From positions 1-26,087 of the forward strand of contig JAVBLA010000063.1 in the NCBI GenBank assembly GCA_031553775.1: DNA of 26,087 bases. The letters are read 5' to 3'. The DNA is from JAISFI01 sp031553775 (GTDB taxonomy: Bacteria > Bacteroidota > Bacteroidia > Bacteroidales > Azobacteroidaceae). Both the position numbers and the translations under genes were made by a program. The notes under the pieces are model-generated. The model made no database searches. It was not told where the DNA came from and worked only from the letters and a program-made list of their open reading frames with translations. This document shows, piece by piece, positions 15,051 to 24,392 of the stretch. Numbering within the stretch: the stretch's first letter is position 1; the number at the start of each line of letters is the position of its first letter.

Positions 15051-18000
15051 TTAGATTCCTTTAGACACTTTGAATGTCTTGACAGTTTTTCCGTCTTTGA
15101 TTACCTGAACCAGATAGAATCCGGCAGGAGCATCAAACGACAGGGTCGAGATTTCCCCGGCAGTGGCCTGATACGATTGAGTAGCTACGGGTCTTGCTCC
15201 GGAGTCGTATACATTTACCTTATATTCACCATCTGTTGCAAAAAGGATATTAGCCGATTCTCTGAACGGAACCGGATAGAGATAAATATCTTCAGTTACC
15301 TTATTCAGATCTATGGCCGAACCTGTACCTACGATGATATAATCTTTGATGGTTTTTGTTGTTTCTCCCCAGGAATTCTTCAATGTCAAAGTCACAGGAT
15401 AGGTACCGTCTTTTCCATAAGTTGCCGTAGCACCGTTATCTACCGGACTATAGTTTGCTCCCGGCAATAGCCATTTTACAGATTCCATTACTATATTCCT
15501 TACACCTTCCAAAGCCGGAACTCCTAAATCCATGATCGGTTCCTGTTGAACATCGTCGGTCTGACTGGCATTATCCTGGTTTGCTCTCCATTCGATTACA
15601 GATGCGGAAGCCACTTGTACATTCACTCCGTTATTGGGGAAAGTACCGTCTTCATTTACTTCTTCAAATGTAAAATATCCCTGTAATCCGTCGGGTGCAT
15701 TGAAATAACCATCCATACTTTCTTTCACTTCTTCTGCTGTAAGCGCTTTATTCCAGATCTGAACTTCGTCGATCCAACCGGTAAAGGCTGCCAGGTTCTG
15801 TACGGCTCCTCCGACATAGAAATGCGTGTTATCCAATTTAGCGGTCCAACTGGAAGTCGTTTCAAACACTTTGTGTCCGTTGATGTACATACATTGTTTT
15901 TTGTTTGCATCCATAGTAATAGCCAGATGCATCCACAAACCGGCAGTTACACTGTAACCGGTACTGATAGCATTATCCACTACAATTTCATGAGGATATG
16001 CGGAACCGGCACCACCTCCCCACACATTCAGGGAAATTTCATTCGGGCCCGTTGTACCTGCTACATTTTTATAGGCTGCATCCAGACCTGTTCCTTCGGG
16101 ACGAATCACTGTCCACATTTCACCCCAGTTATTATTTGTCCAGGCATGATTCCTATTCAGTTTCTGCATCAACACGATACCCCGGCTTCCATGTTCCAGT
16201 TTTTCCGGTTTGAACCAAAGAGAATAAGTAAAAGGATATCCACTTAATATTTTGGAATCTACCTTAAATGCCTTGGGATCGGAAATATATAAAGATTGAG
16301 AAACGGTTCCTTCTCCCTTTTTGGAAGTATAACTCAGATTTACCGTTTCATCTACGGCCGGCTCTGTTTTATCGGCTTCTAATGTCTTGATCTGCGGCAA
16401 AGATCCTGTCGCTTCGGGAGTAATAATTATCAGAGAACGGGTAGTAGTAACACCGGCTGAAGTCGTAATTTTCACATCGTAACAACCTAAATCAGGCAAA
16501 GAGGTAGTAAGTTCTTTTACATTAGATGCCGAATATGCCACATTTCCGGTTAATGCATTCAGAATTTCAAATGTAGCGCTTTCATGCGTCGGGTCTTCAA
16601 AACCGATGGTAAATGTTTCATTCGGTTTGATAACGGCTTTATCGATTACCAGGGTTTCCACCGGGGTAAGTTCGATTGACAGCTGGCCTGTCCAGGCGAT
16701 ATCCGAGAAAGTTTTTCCGTCGGGAGCTACAGCACGGATTCCGATTTGGAATTTATCATTTTCCACATCCGAAAGCGGAGCTGAAGCTACATAAGTTGCC
16801 CAGGATGTAGTAGTTGTTACTAAAACCGGATCATGTCCGTCCTGTTTGATATAAACTTCAAAATACCAGGTATCCACTTCTTCGTTGTAAACCGGAGATC
16901 CGTCGGCTTTTGCTTTCAAAGGACTACTTTCGAAAATAACCTTGGCATCCACACTCTTATAAGTACGTTTCAGAGCAACTTCTTTGAGGATGGTGGGTTT
17001 TACCGGGGCATATGTTTTAGTTGGATTCAATATCGACATTTCACCAAGCAGAACTTCATAGTTGCTGTCCGTATTTTCGACAGAAACACCGATACAAGCA
17101 ATAGTAGCCGGCGATTTTATTCCCAATTCCGTAAAAGTAAACGATTTTGTCACCCATTCTCCCGTACGTTCGCTTGCAGGAAGAGCTATCGACACGAAAG
17201 TGTCTTCCGATCCTTCCTTAGAAACCATAATTTGCATTTTCGGATTGGTTCCGATATTCACTTTGTATGTTACAGAGAAGCGGTAGCTCGGGATCACAGA
17301 AAATTTCGTTTTAAACAGTCTGACATTCGATTTCGTTGTGGCTCCATGAATTTTCAAACAAGAACCTCCATACCATGCATCATCGAAAGTGAAATCACAC
17401 TGGATCGGATCGGCAGGAACGGTTCCGGCATCGTTGGCAATCCACCAACGCCAGGTAGGAAGATAATCCTGCGAACTGAGATTATACCATTTATGATCGA
17501 AGGAGATTTCCCCATCTTTTTTGAACCATTGTCCATTACCCAAATTGAAACGGGTAACAAAAGGCAATTCTTTCAGGGTACTTTTAGCAGATGCCACTTT
17601 CGAGTAACCATGAAATTTTTTCAAATCAGCTTCAGACCCACTTACTTTGGCATCCGTAATTGCAGGATTGTTCAACACATTACGGGTTCCTCCGGTGAAA
17701 AGATATTCCAGTTTTTTCAGATAGGTATTCTGTATTGCCAGGTCTGCAGATCCAGACTCACTGGACGATTGATAAACCACATTCCTGTCATTGGCACCCC
17801 AAAGTACAAAAGAAACAGGAGAGGCAGCTAATTCCGACCATTTGGAATAAGAACCGGAAGAGCCGAATCCCCTGCCCTGTGTATCAAAACCGGCATATAC
17901 ATCTTTGGGTGAACGACCCAGGTTCTCGGCAGTAGTTGCCGCTGTAGCCAATCTGGATGCATTCCAGTTATAGTTCATGAAAAACATATTGCTCACCGGC

Positions 18001-18821
18001 TTTCCTCCTTTTTGGAACCAATCGCTACAATTAGATGCCAAATAGCCATACGAGTCTCCTAACGATCCCGAATTACTTACAAACGAATACCAGTCTATCC
18101 GTAAAGGCCATTCCAGTTCTTCCGCCACTTCAAAACACCTGACCAAGAAGTTCTGTACCCGGGTAGCTGTCGCCGAATTCCAGGAAGCTTCCGCATCTAT
18201 TCCGACTCCGTCGATTCCGTAATATTTCAGCATCTGGACAAATTTGCGGGCATATTTGAATTCTGTACCATCTAATGTGGTCAGTTTTGTAAAATCTTTA
18301 CTAGGTTGACTGGTACCATTCAATTGAAGTTGCACTTGCCAGTCCACAAAATACAAACAACCGGTAGTAACCCCATTTTTATGCGCTACATCGTTGAAAG
18401 CTCCCGGTACGCGCACCCAACCATTCGACCAGTTGGCATGCCTGGTAAGGTATTGCCACATATTAAAGTTATCGGCATTGAACGAGTATCTTGGCATGGG
18501 TCCCCAGGATTTATCGTTGACCCCGATCGGGCACCACCAGCCTATATTCTTATCGGCTCCATCCACCAGGTTTTTGTTTGCCTGGCTATTTACATTAGTA
18601 AAACGTTCCTTTAATTTCACACGGGAAATAAAGAAATTGTCGTCGATGTAATTTGCATCGGTACTGAAAGGTTTTCCAGGTTCCCACGTGTCCAGTAAGT
18701 CCACCCACGAAGTTCCACCTGTTACATACTTCGGATGATCCGGCATTTCCTGAGCAAACACACTTGTGTTTAGCACACACACCATAGCAATAATAGCTAA
18801 AAATAGTCTCTTAACTTTCAT
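15051..18821 (-). CDS. GH85 endo-beta-N-acetylglucosaminidase with LamG domain and T9SS tail
   Basis: The 1256-residue protein has a signal peptide (about 1-23, VFAQ) and a GH85-like catalytic region (about 30-470): GPMPRYSFN (107-115), AHKNGVTTGCLYFVDWQ, the active-site strand YYGIDGVGIDAEASW (200-214), MFFMNYNWN and DVYAGFDTQGRG. GH85 enzymes cut between the two core GlcNAc residues of N-glycans by an oxazoline mechanism. Glu211 is the expected acid, but the partner is Asp209 where the family usually has Asn. Further on are a jelly-roll carbohydrate-binding-like region (about 470-600), Ig-like modules, a LamG domain (about 845-1055), a PKD-like module (about 1110-1165) and a T9SS sorting domain (about 1178-1256). 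It follows susD by 12 bp. Confidence 0.9.
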   Translation of the reverse strand: MKVKRLFLAIIAMVCVLNTSVFAQEMPDHPKYVTGGTSWVDLLDTWEPGKPFSTDANYIDDNFFISRVKLKERFTNVNSQANKNLVDGADKNIGWWCPIGVNDKSWGPMPRYSFNADNFNMWQYLTRHANWSNGWVRVPGAFNDVAHKNGVTTGCLYFVDWQVQLQLNGTSQPSKDFTKLTTLDGTEFKYARKFVQMLKYYGIDGVGIDAEASWNSATATRVQNFLVRCFEVAEELEWPLRIDWYSFVSNSGSLGDSYGYLASNCSDWFQKGGKPVSNMFFMNYNWNASRLATAATTAENLGRSPKDVYAGFDTQGRGFGSSGSYSKWSELAASPVSFVLWGANDRNVVYQSSSESGSADLAIQNTYLKKLEYLFTGGTRNVLNNPAITDAKVSGSEADLKKFHGYSKVASAKSTLKELPFVTRFNLGNGQWFKKDGEISFDHKWYNLSSQDYLPTWRWWIANDAGTVPADPIQCDFTFDDAWYGGSCLKIHGATTKSNVRLFKTKFSVIPSYRFSVTYKVNIGTNPKMQIMVSKEGSEDTFVSIALPASERTGEWVTKSFTFTELGIKSPATIACIGVSVENTDSNYEVLLGEMSILNPTKTYAPVKPTILKEVALKRTYKSVDAKVIFESSPLKAKADGSPVYNEEVDTWYFEVYIKQDGHDPVLVTTTTSWATYVASAPLSDVENDKFQIGIRAVAPDGKTFSDIAWTGQLSIELTPVETLVIDKAVIKPNETFTIGFEDPTHESATFEILNALTGNVAYSASNVKELTTSLPDLGCYDVKITTSAGVTTTRSLIIITPEATGSLPQIKTLEADKTEPAVDETVNLSYTSKKGEGTVSQSLYISDPKAFKVDSKILSGYPFTYSLWFKPEKLEHGSRGIVLMQKLNRNHAWTNNNWGEMWTVIRPEGTGLDAAYKNVAGTTGPNEISLNVWGGGAGSAYPHEIVVDNAISTGYSVTAGLWMHLAITMDANKKQCMYINGHKVFETTSSWTAKLDNTHFYVGGAVQNLAAFTGWIDEVQIWNKALTAEEVKESMDGYFNAPDGLQGYFTFEEVNEDGTFPNNGVNVQVASASVIEWRANQDNASQTDDVQQEPIMDLGVPALEGVRNIVMESVKWLLPGANYSPVDNGATATYGKDGTYPVTLTLKNSWGETTKTIKDYIIVGTGSAIDLNKVTEDIYLYPVPFRESANILFATDGEYKVNVYDSGARPVATQSYQATAGEISTLSFDAPAGFYLVQVIKDGKTVKTFKVSKGI

Positions 18822-18833
18822 GATATTAATTGT

Positions 18834-20678
18834 TTAAAAATTTGATTTATCAATATCCCACCATAAGCGGGTTCCTTGCTTATCCGGTAATTGTTTAGCA
18901 CCTTCTCCGAGGGCATCCAGGGCCGTTGCGGCAATTTCCGATTTAATATTCGAATCACCTCCGGTATTATATGGCATCCGACGTATATACAATCCTTTCC
19001 TTACAGTTTCACCGGTTGACCAGTTGATCTCATCTCCATAGATAGTGCCATCTGCATCCACATAAGCAAAATCACACGCAGGCAATAATTTAGGATAACC
19101 GGTACGACGGTAATCTGTCCAGGCGACGAGCGACATCGGAAAAAGAGCGATCCACTTCTGGGTAATGATCTTTTCTAATTGCAGTTCCTTATTTCCAGCT
19201 TCCGTAGAAGCAGATACATAAGGATTAGTATCCAATCCTCCATAACGGTTATTCAGCATGTAATAACCATCCCATCTGGGTATATCGTTATCTGGATCAT
19301 AATAATCTTTATAAATAGCGTTAGCTTTGTCTTCGTCCGATACGGTAATATCTCCCATTCCCCGGAAAGCCATATACTGTTCATAATCGTCCGGAGATTG
19401 TCCGTTTTTATCAAAAGACTCCCTGATTGCTTCATCATAGAAATTTTCAGCAGAACCACCCATGTTCCATCCTCTCAAAGCACCTTCTGCTTGCAGAAAC
19501 AATACTTCTTCCACTTTGAACCAGGCAATGACTTCTTTCATCAGGTAATCGCTTAGATCGGAGAATAATTTATAATCCTGATCATAGCTACGATCTCTCA
19601 GGTAAATACCAGAGCGAATACCAATATGTTTCTCTCCTTTAGCCAGCGCTGTTTTTTTATTTACATTCCGAAGGTTTCCTAGATTTTTATTGAACCAGCG
19701 TTCCAGCATGGGATTTTGGGTTCTCCTCAGGATATTTTCCATACTGGCATTCAGACGTGTATCCAGCCATGACTTGGAAATTTTAAATAACGGATGATTG
19801 ATGGCCTCTGTAACTGTCGCTGGTCGTATACCAAATGTTGGATCTCCTTTTTGTAAAACCCCTTTAGATACAGCATCTTCAGCTATTTGCTGTGCTGTCA
19901 TCCCATTGTAAGTATAATTCTCCACTTTGACTATATTCATCGCCATACGCAAGCGAAGAGAGTTGGCCAATTTTAACCATTGTGTAACAATTGACGAAGC
20001 TCCGGTTACTCCGGAAACCATATCTGTTTGTTCAATCAGTAAATCCATTTCAGCATCCGGATATTGCTGATATTTCTGAAGTACCAATATAGCCGAATCC
20101 AACACTTCGAATGTCCAGGTATAAATATCACTCAGTTTATCATAATTCAGCGGATGCCGTTCTTTCAAAGCCCTAAAATCTTTATAGGGGAACGGACCAT
20201 GTACATTCGAAAACTGATGGGCAGCATAAGAAAATATAATACTTGAAATAGCTCCTATTGGCTCAATATTCATTTTTTTAGCTGAATTCATTACCGGAAC
20301 CGTTTGTTGTGCCACCCAGGTAAAACTGGTTTTCGGGCCGCTGGCAAACTCATCGGAAAAAGCGAAAGAAGAAGCAATACGGCTTTCAAAATTATGAGGG
20401 ACAGACATATAACCGGCATAATCGTCTATATGAAGATTAAACTGATACTGGTATTTGTGTTCCCGTGTGTCTATTACACGGCATTGTGCCTCACGTAAAA
20501 ACATGACTCCTATTTCCGGGGAATCTACAGAATCGGTATACTGGCTTGTGGCCTGCGTGTTTTCATTTGCGGTTTCATAAGATTCCATATCATCATAACA
20601 CGATGATAATGATAAGCAGCATATACAAGCTAACAGTATATATATTTTTATATTGATATATTTCATAATCCGAATCAT
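18834..20678 (-). CDS. susD-like: SusD/RagB-family outer-membrane lipoprotein
   Basis: The 614-residue protein is the surface lid that binds glycan and feeds it to the SusC pore. The lipoprotein signal ends in SLSSC (Cys27) followed by YDDMES, an acidic export signal for display outside. The helical TPR-like scaffold includes YDKLSDIYTWTFEVLDSAILVLQ and VTQWLKLANSLRLRMAMNI, which resembles the SusD-like_2 branch of the family. The C-terminal part has EKIITQKWIALFPMSLVAWTDYRRTG, characteristic of SusD proteins. Its ATG overlaps the susC stop codon by one base (TAATG), which favours coupled translation and supports this start; a second ATG four codons on (MKYINIK) is an alternative. Length is slightly above the usual 500-600. 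Confidence 0.93.
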   Translation of the reverse strand: MIRIMKYINIKIYILLACICCLSLSSCYDDMESYETANENTQATSQYTDSVDSPEIGVMFLREAQCRVIDTREHKYQYQFNLHIDDYAGYMSVPHNFESRIASSFAFSDEFASGPKTSFTWVAQQTVPVMNSAKKMNIEPIGAISSIIFSYAAHQFSNVHGPFPYKDFRALKERHPLNYDKLSDIYTWTFEVLDSAILVLQKYQQYPDAEMDLLIEQTDMVSGVTGASSIVTQWLKLANSLRLRMAMNIVKVENYTYNGMTAQQIAEDAVSKGVLQKGDPTFGIRPATVTEAINHPLFKISKSWLDTRLNASMENILRRTQNPMLERWFNKNLGNLRNVNKKTALAKGEKHIGIRSGIYLRDRSYDQDYKLFSDLSDYLMKEVIAWFKVEEVLFLQAEGALRGWNMGGSAENFYDEAIRESFDKNGQSPDDYEQYMAFRGMGDITVSDEDKANAIYKDYYDPDNDIPRWDGYYMLNNRYGGLDTNPYVSASTEAGNKELQLEKIITQKWIALFPMSLVAWTDYRRTGYPKLLPACDFAYVDADGTIYGDEINWSTGETVRKGLYIRRMPYNTGGDSNIKSEIAATALDALGEGAKQLPDKQGTRLWWDIDKSNF

Positions 20679-23600
20679 TAAAAATTAGCTTTCAAATTAA
20701 TACCATAACTTCTGGTGGTAGGTAGAGAAAAGGCCTCTATCCCCGCAAATCCGTTAGAAGTAGAAACTGCCACATCCGGATCAACTGGAGAATCTTTATA
20801 CAGGAAGAAAAGATTTCTGGCAACCAGAGAAATACTTAAGCCCTTTCCATTACCAAAAAGAGAAGGAAATGCATAGCCTAAAGAAACTTCTCTCATTCTG
20901 AAATTAGTTGCATCATAAGTATAATTATTCAAAACAGGTTCACCTCCCCCAATTTTCTGGAAATATTCGGCTACAGGAGCAATATTACCATCCGGCATAA
21001 TTATCCCAGGAACCATCTGCATCACAGTTTCCCCTCCCAGATTAGTTTTAGTGGCATAATATATTCCTGCATTTCTCGCATCTTCAGTTCGTTTTGATAC
21101 ACCAAACATATCCATTCGAGCTTCTGTATAGGAGATAACTTTACCGCCTATTTTCCCATCTATGAGAAATGTAAAAAAGAAATCTTTATAATTGAAGTGA
21201 TTACTCCAGCTCAGATTATGGGGAGCTGTAGCATTTCCTAAATAACAATCATAATCAGAAGATAGTATAGGTGCTCCTTTTTGGTCCACTTTGATTGTGT
21301 TACCATCTGCTTCGTAAAGGAAGCCTCTTCCGTATAATTCTCCATACGGTCTTCCTACTTCGTACAATACTTTTAATCCTCCTTGGAAAATGGTTGAATT
21401 TGAATCATAAAAAGATTCATCACTATCTTCATATAATTGAAGAATTTTATTTTCATTATATGAATAATTGATAGTAGTTCTCCAAGAAAAATCAGTATTG
21501 GGAGATAATGTATAGCTAACCGAAGTTTCAAAACCACGATTTCGAAGTTGAGCTGTATTCATAGGAATAAGTCCTCCTGTAGCCGATGGATTAGGCAGCC
21601 ATTGATCCAACATCAACGCATTATAAAACGTAATATCGAAATCTATATAACGATTAAACAACTTACCATCCAAGCCTATTTCTGTCGAATGTACACGTTC
21701 CGGTCCAGGATCATTTATAAAAGATCTATAAGTAGCTGCTTTAGCTGATCCTTTAGACAAATCGACATTCAATTTATTAAAAAGATCATTGGGCAGCGAA
21801 TTTCCAACTTCACTATACGAAACTCTCAATTTCAATTGATTCAATATATCACTCTTAAAATGAAACATCTGATCCAGAAATACATTTCCTCCTATCGAAT
21901 AATAATCATAGTAGTCTTTATATCCCATTGATTTGAACTGAGTATACGGACGTGCCCAATCCCTCCTTACTGTACCTTCAATATAAGCCATATCCTTATA
22001 GCCTGCCTGAACAGTTGCAAATAACGCATTTTCCCAATATTGGCTCGGTTCTTTTGAAATAGAAGGTCCCTGACTGGCCAATGACCCGGACTTAAGATTA
22101 GTAAACTTGAATGTATTTGGAACAGCAGTGGTATCTCCCATCCAATAAATCATATTTACATCCAACATATCTTCTTTCTGTGTACTCCCTCCTACGTTGG
22201 CAGTAAATTCAAAATCACCCATTTTTTTATTATAGGTCACTAAAAAATCACCATAAAAGTCATCTCTGGTATATTCGGTATATTCATAGATGGAATTATA
22301 GATACTTTTAGCCTTAATGCCTTGATAGGTTTTTGTTTCATTGCTATCGTTGGTCCTGTCGACTTTGAAACGGGCCTGAGCTGTCAGGCCATCCATAACA
22401 TTCACAACTGCTCCGATATTAGCATACATACGTTCTCTCCGCTGTAACTTGATCAAACGGTTCATATACCAATAAGGGCTATTGGTATCATCGCTTCCGT
22501 CTATCCAAGGCCATTGTTGTATGGGGCCTTTAACTCCCTGACGTCTGTAAACATCTTGATTGCTGGCATTTTTGTAGCTATTCACCGTATACAAATCACT
22601 GTATACTTCCGAATGATCTTTGAAATAATCAACGCCCGCATTTCGAGGCATGGTGTACAAAGAATACAAAGGATTGGCATACTGACCGGAACCGGGTCTA
22701 TTATTGGTCTTCTGAACAATATAACTTCCTGAAAAATTCAACTTCAAACGATCTCCAAAGAAATTGAGACTTTCCCTAAAAGTCGCATTGTGTCGGTAGA
22801 AACTGTTATTTGGGATCATTCCCTGCGCTTCTGTAAACCCGTAAGAAAAATAGGATTGTGAAACTTTATTTCCTCCACTTACTGCAACAGAGTTATTGAA
22901 ATTTGTTCCTGTACGCAGAAAATAATCTAAATTGTCCTGTGCTGAATTACGGGCATACGGGATTTCCTGTAGAGTAATATCAGAAAGAGTGCCAATGCGA
23001 GGGCCCCAGGATTGAGCAATCAAACGGCGTCTATTAACAGGAATATTTGGATTGATACTCTTGTCATCATAATAATCCACTTCCGCCCCATACATATTTT
23101 GAAATTGAGGCGTTATTAATGGCGTTTCAAACAATGAACTACTGGAAACTTCAATATTTACACGACCTTCTGCTCCTTTTTTGGTAGTAATAACAATTAC
23201 ACCACTACCTGCTTTCGCGCCATACAAAGCTGCGGCATTAGCTCCTTTCAAAATAGTAATAGTTTCAATATCATCCGGATTAATATTTGATAAACCATCG
23301 CCTCCATCCGTTCCATTTCCTCCGGCTAATAAATCTGATTCAATCTGTGTTGTGCTGCGATCTGACATAGGTACCCCATCCAATACAATCAAAGGCTGGT
23401 TCTGTCCTAAAATGGATTTATTTCCCCGAAGCAATATCTTGGATGATCCACCGGCACCAGTAGAGTTGGGAGTAATAACCATACCCGCACTTTTTCCCTG
23501 CAAAGAGTTGATAAAGTTGGCATCTTTAGCCCGTGTAGTTTCTTTTCCTCCTATCTGCTGGGTAGAATAAGTCAACGATTTAGCTTTCCGTTCAATACCC

Positions 23601-24262
23601 ATGGCTGTAACCACTACTTCATCGAGTACCTGGGTATCTTCGGAGAGAGTTACATTGAGTATAGACTTTGTTCCGACAGGCACGGTAAGCGGTTTGTAAC
23701 CAATATAAGAAAACACCAGTTCACCCTTCCTTTCCGGGATTCTGAGGGAAAAATTCCCATCAATATCAGTAGCTGTTCCGATAGAAGTACCTTTATAAAA
23801 CACACTTACACCCGGCAGGGGATCATTGGTTTTATCGATCACGGTTCCGGTGATCAGAACATCTTTCTCTTCCTGCGGCGAACCCTGATCCATGGCAGTA
23901 CCAGATAAAACAATATGTGTACCTTCCATAGCATAATTCACATTAGTCCCCCGGAACAAGTCGTTCAATACTTTGGAAACCGGGGCATTTTTCACATGTA
24001 CTGAAACTTTTTTATTGATATCCACATTCGAATTAATGATAAACAGATAATCCGTTTGACTTTCTATCTCATTCAATGTGGTTTTCAACGGTGTGTTGTT
24101 CAGTGAAAGAGAAACCAGTGCATTCTGTGAATGCACATTTTCCGCACTTAAAGTAAAAACAGAAATAAAAATCAGCAGTAGTGTGATTCTCATGATTCTA
24201 AAAAGTTGGTTAATTAATAATTTTTGAGGGCCGTAAAAGACCTTCAAATATCTTTTATTCAT
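20678..24262 (-). CDS. susC-like: SusC/RagA-family TonB-dependent transporter with STN signalling domain
   Basis: The 1194-residue outer-membrane barrel imports glycan with SusD. Its long N-terminal leader has a hydrophobic core (ITLLLIFISVFTLSA, about 26-40). Residues about 47-120 are an STN domain (VSLSLNNTPLKTTLNEIESQ, split here), the module that contacts FecR-type anti-sigma factors. A carboxypeptidase-regulatory-like domain follows (about 136-206; GTVIDKTNDPLPGVSVFYKG), then the SusC signature LDEVVVTAMGIERK (213-226) and the plug (LIVLDGVPM, about 291-299). The chain ends in the aromatic residue Phe, as in outer-membrane barrels. It lies 130 bp after fecR and shares one base with susD. 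The STN domain indicates regulation through the sigma/anti-sigma pair of this locus. Confidence 0.96.
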   Translation of the reverse strand: MNKRYLKVFYGPQKLLINQLFRIMRITLLLIFISVFTLSAENVHSQNALVSLSLNNTPLKTTLNEIESQTDYLFIINSNVDINKKVSVHVKNAPVSKVLNDLFRGTNVNYAMEGTHIVLSGTAMDQGSPQEEKDVLITGTVIDKTNDPLPGVSVFYKGTSIGTATDIDGNFSLRIPERKGELVFSYIGYKPLTVPVGTKSILNVTLSEDTQVLDEVVVTAMGIERKAKSLTYSTQQIGGKETTRAKDANFINSLQGKSAGMVITPNSTGAGGSSKILLRGNKSILGQNQPLIVLDGVPMSDRSTTQIESDLLAGGNGTDGGDGLSNINPDDIETITILKGANAAALYGAKAGSGVIVITTKKGAEGRVNIEVSSSSLFETPLITPQFQNMYGAEVDYYDDKSINPNIPVNRRRLIAQSWGPRIGTLSDITLQEIPYARNSAQDNLDYFLRTGTNFNNSVAVSGGNKVSQSYFSYGFTEAQGMIPNNSFYRHNATFRESLNFFGDRLKLNFSGSYIVQKTNNRPGSGQYANPLYSLYTMPRNAGVDYFKDHSEVYSDLYTVNSYKNASNQDVYRRQGVKGPIQQWPWIDGSDDTNSPYWYMNRLIKLQRRERMYANIGAVVNVMDGLTAQARFKVDRTNDSNETKTYQGIKAKSIYNSIYEYTEYTRDDFYGDFLVTYNKKMGDFEFTANVGGSTQKEDMLDVNMIYWMGDTTAVPNTFKFTNLKSGSLASQGPSISKEPSQYWENALFATVQAGYKDMAYIEGTVRRDWARPYTQFKSMGYKDYYDYYSIGGNVFLDQMFHFKSDILNQLKLRVSYSEVGNSLPNDLFNKLNVDLSKGSAKAATYRSFINDPGPERVHSTEIGLDGKLFNRYIDFDITFYNALMLDQWLPNPSATGGLIPMNTAQLRNRGFETSVSYTLSPNTDFSWRTTINYSYNENKILQLYEDSDESFYDSNSTIFQGGLKVLYEVGRPYGELYGRGFLYEADGNTIKVDQKGAPILSSDYDCYLGNATAPHNLSWSNHFNYKDFFFTFLIDGKIGGKVISYTEARMDMFGVSKRTEDARNAGIYYATKTNLGGETVMQMVPGIIMPDGNIAPVAEYFQKIGGGEPVLNNYTYDATNFRMREVSLGYAFPSLFGNGKGLSISLVARNLFFLYKDSPVDPDVAVSTSNGFAGIEAFSLPTTRSYGINLKANF

Positions 24263-24392
24263 ACCTTTGTAGTGATTTATATAGTTATTAAATAATTATA
24301 CTGATCGGGAAAGCCGGTATGCGTCGTCCAAACCTGCCGGCATTCCTTTTCTCTGTGTCAACCTGACATATTTTTCATTGGCTCATAGTATT

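Noticed and set aside
16833..17831. 332-residue open frame on the plus strand
   Set aside because: It lies entirely opposite the GH85 gene, has a low-complexity Phe/Arg/Ile-rich translation and shows no family motif.
24300..24345. GCCGG/CCGGC inverted pair between fecR and susC as a terminator
   Set aside because: The stem is only 5 bp with a loop of about 18 nt and no T-run follows, so termination there is not supported.
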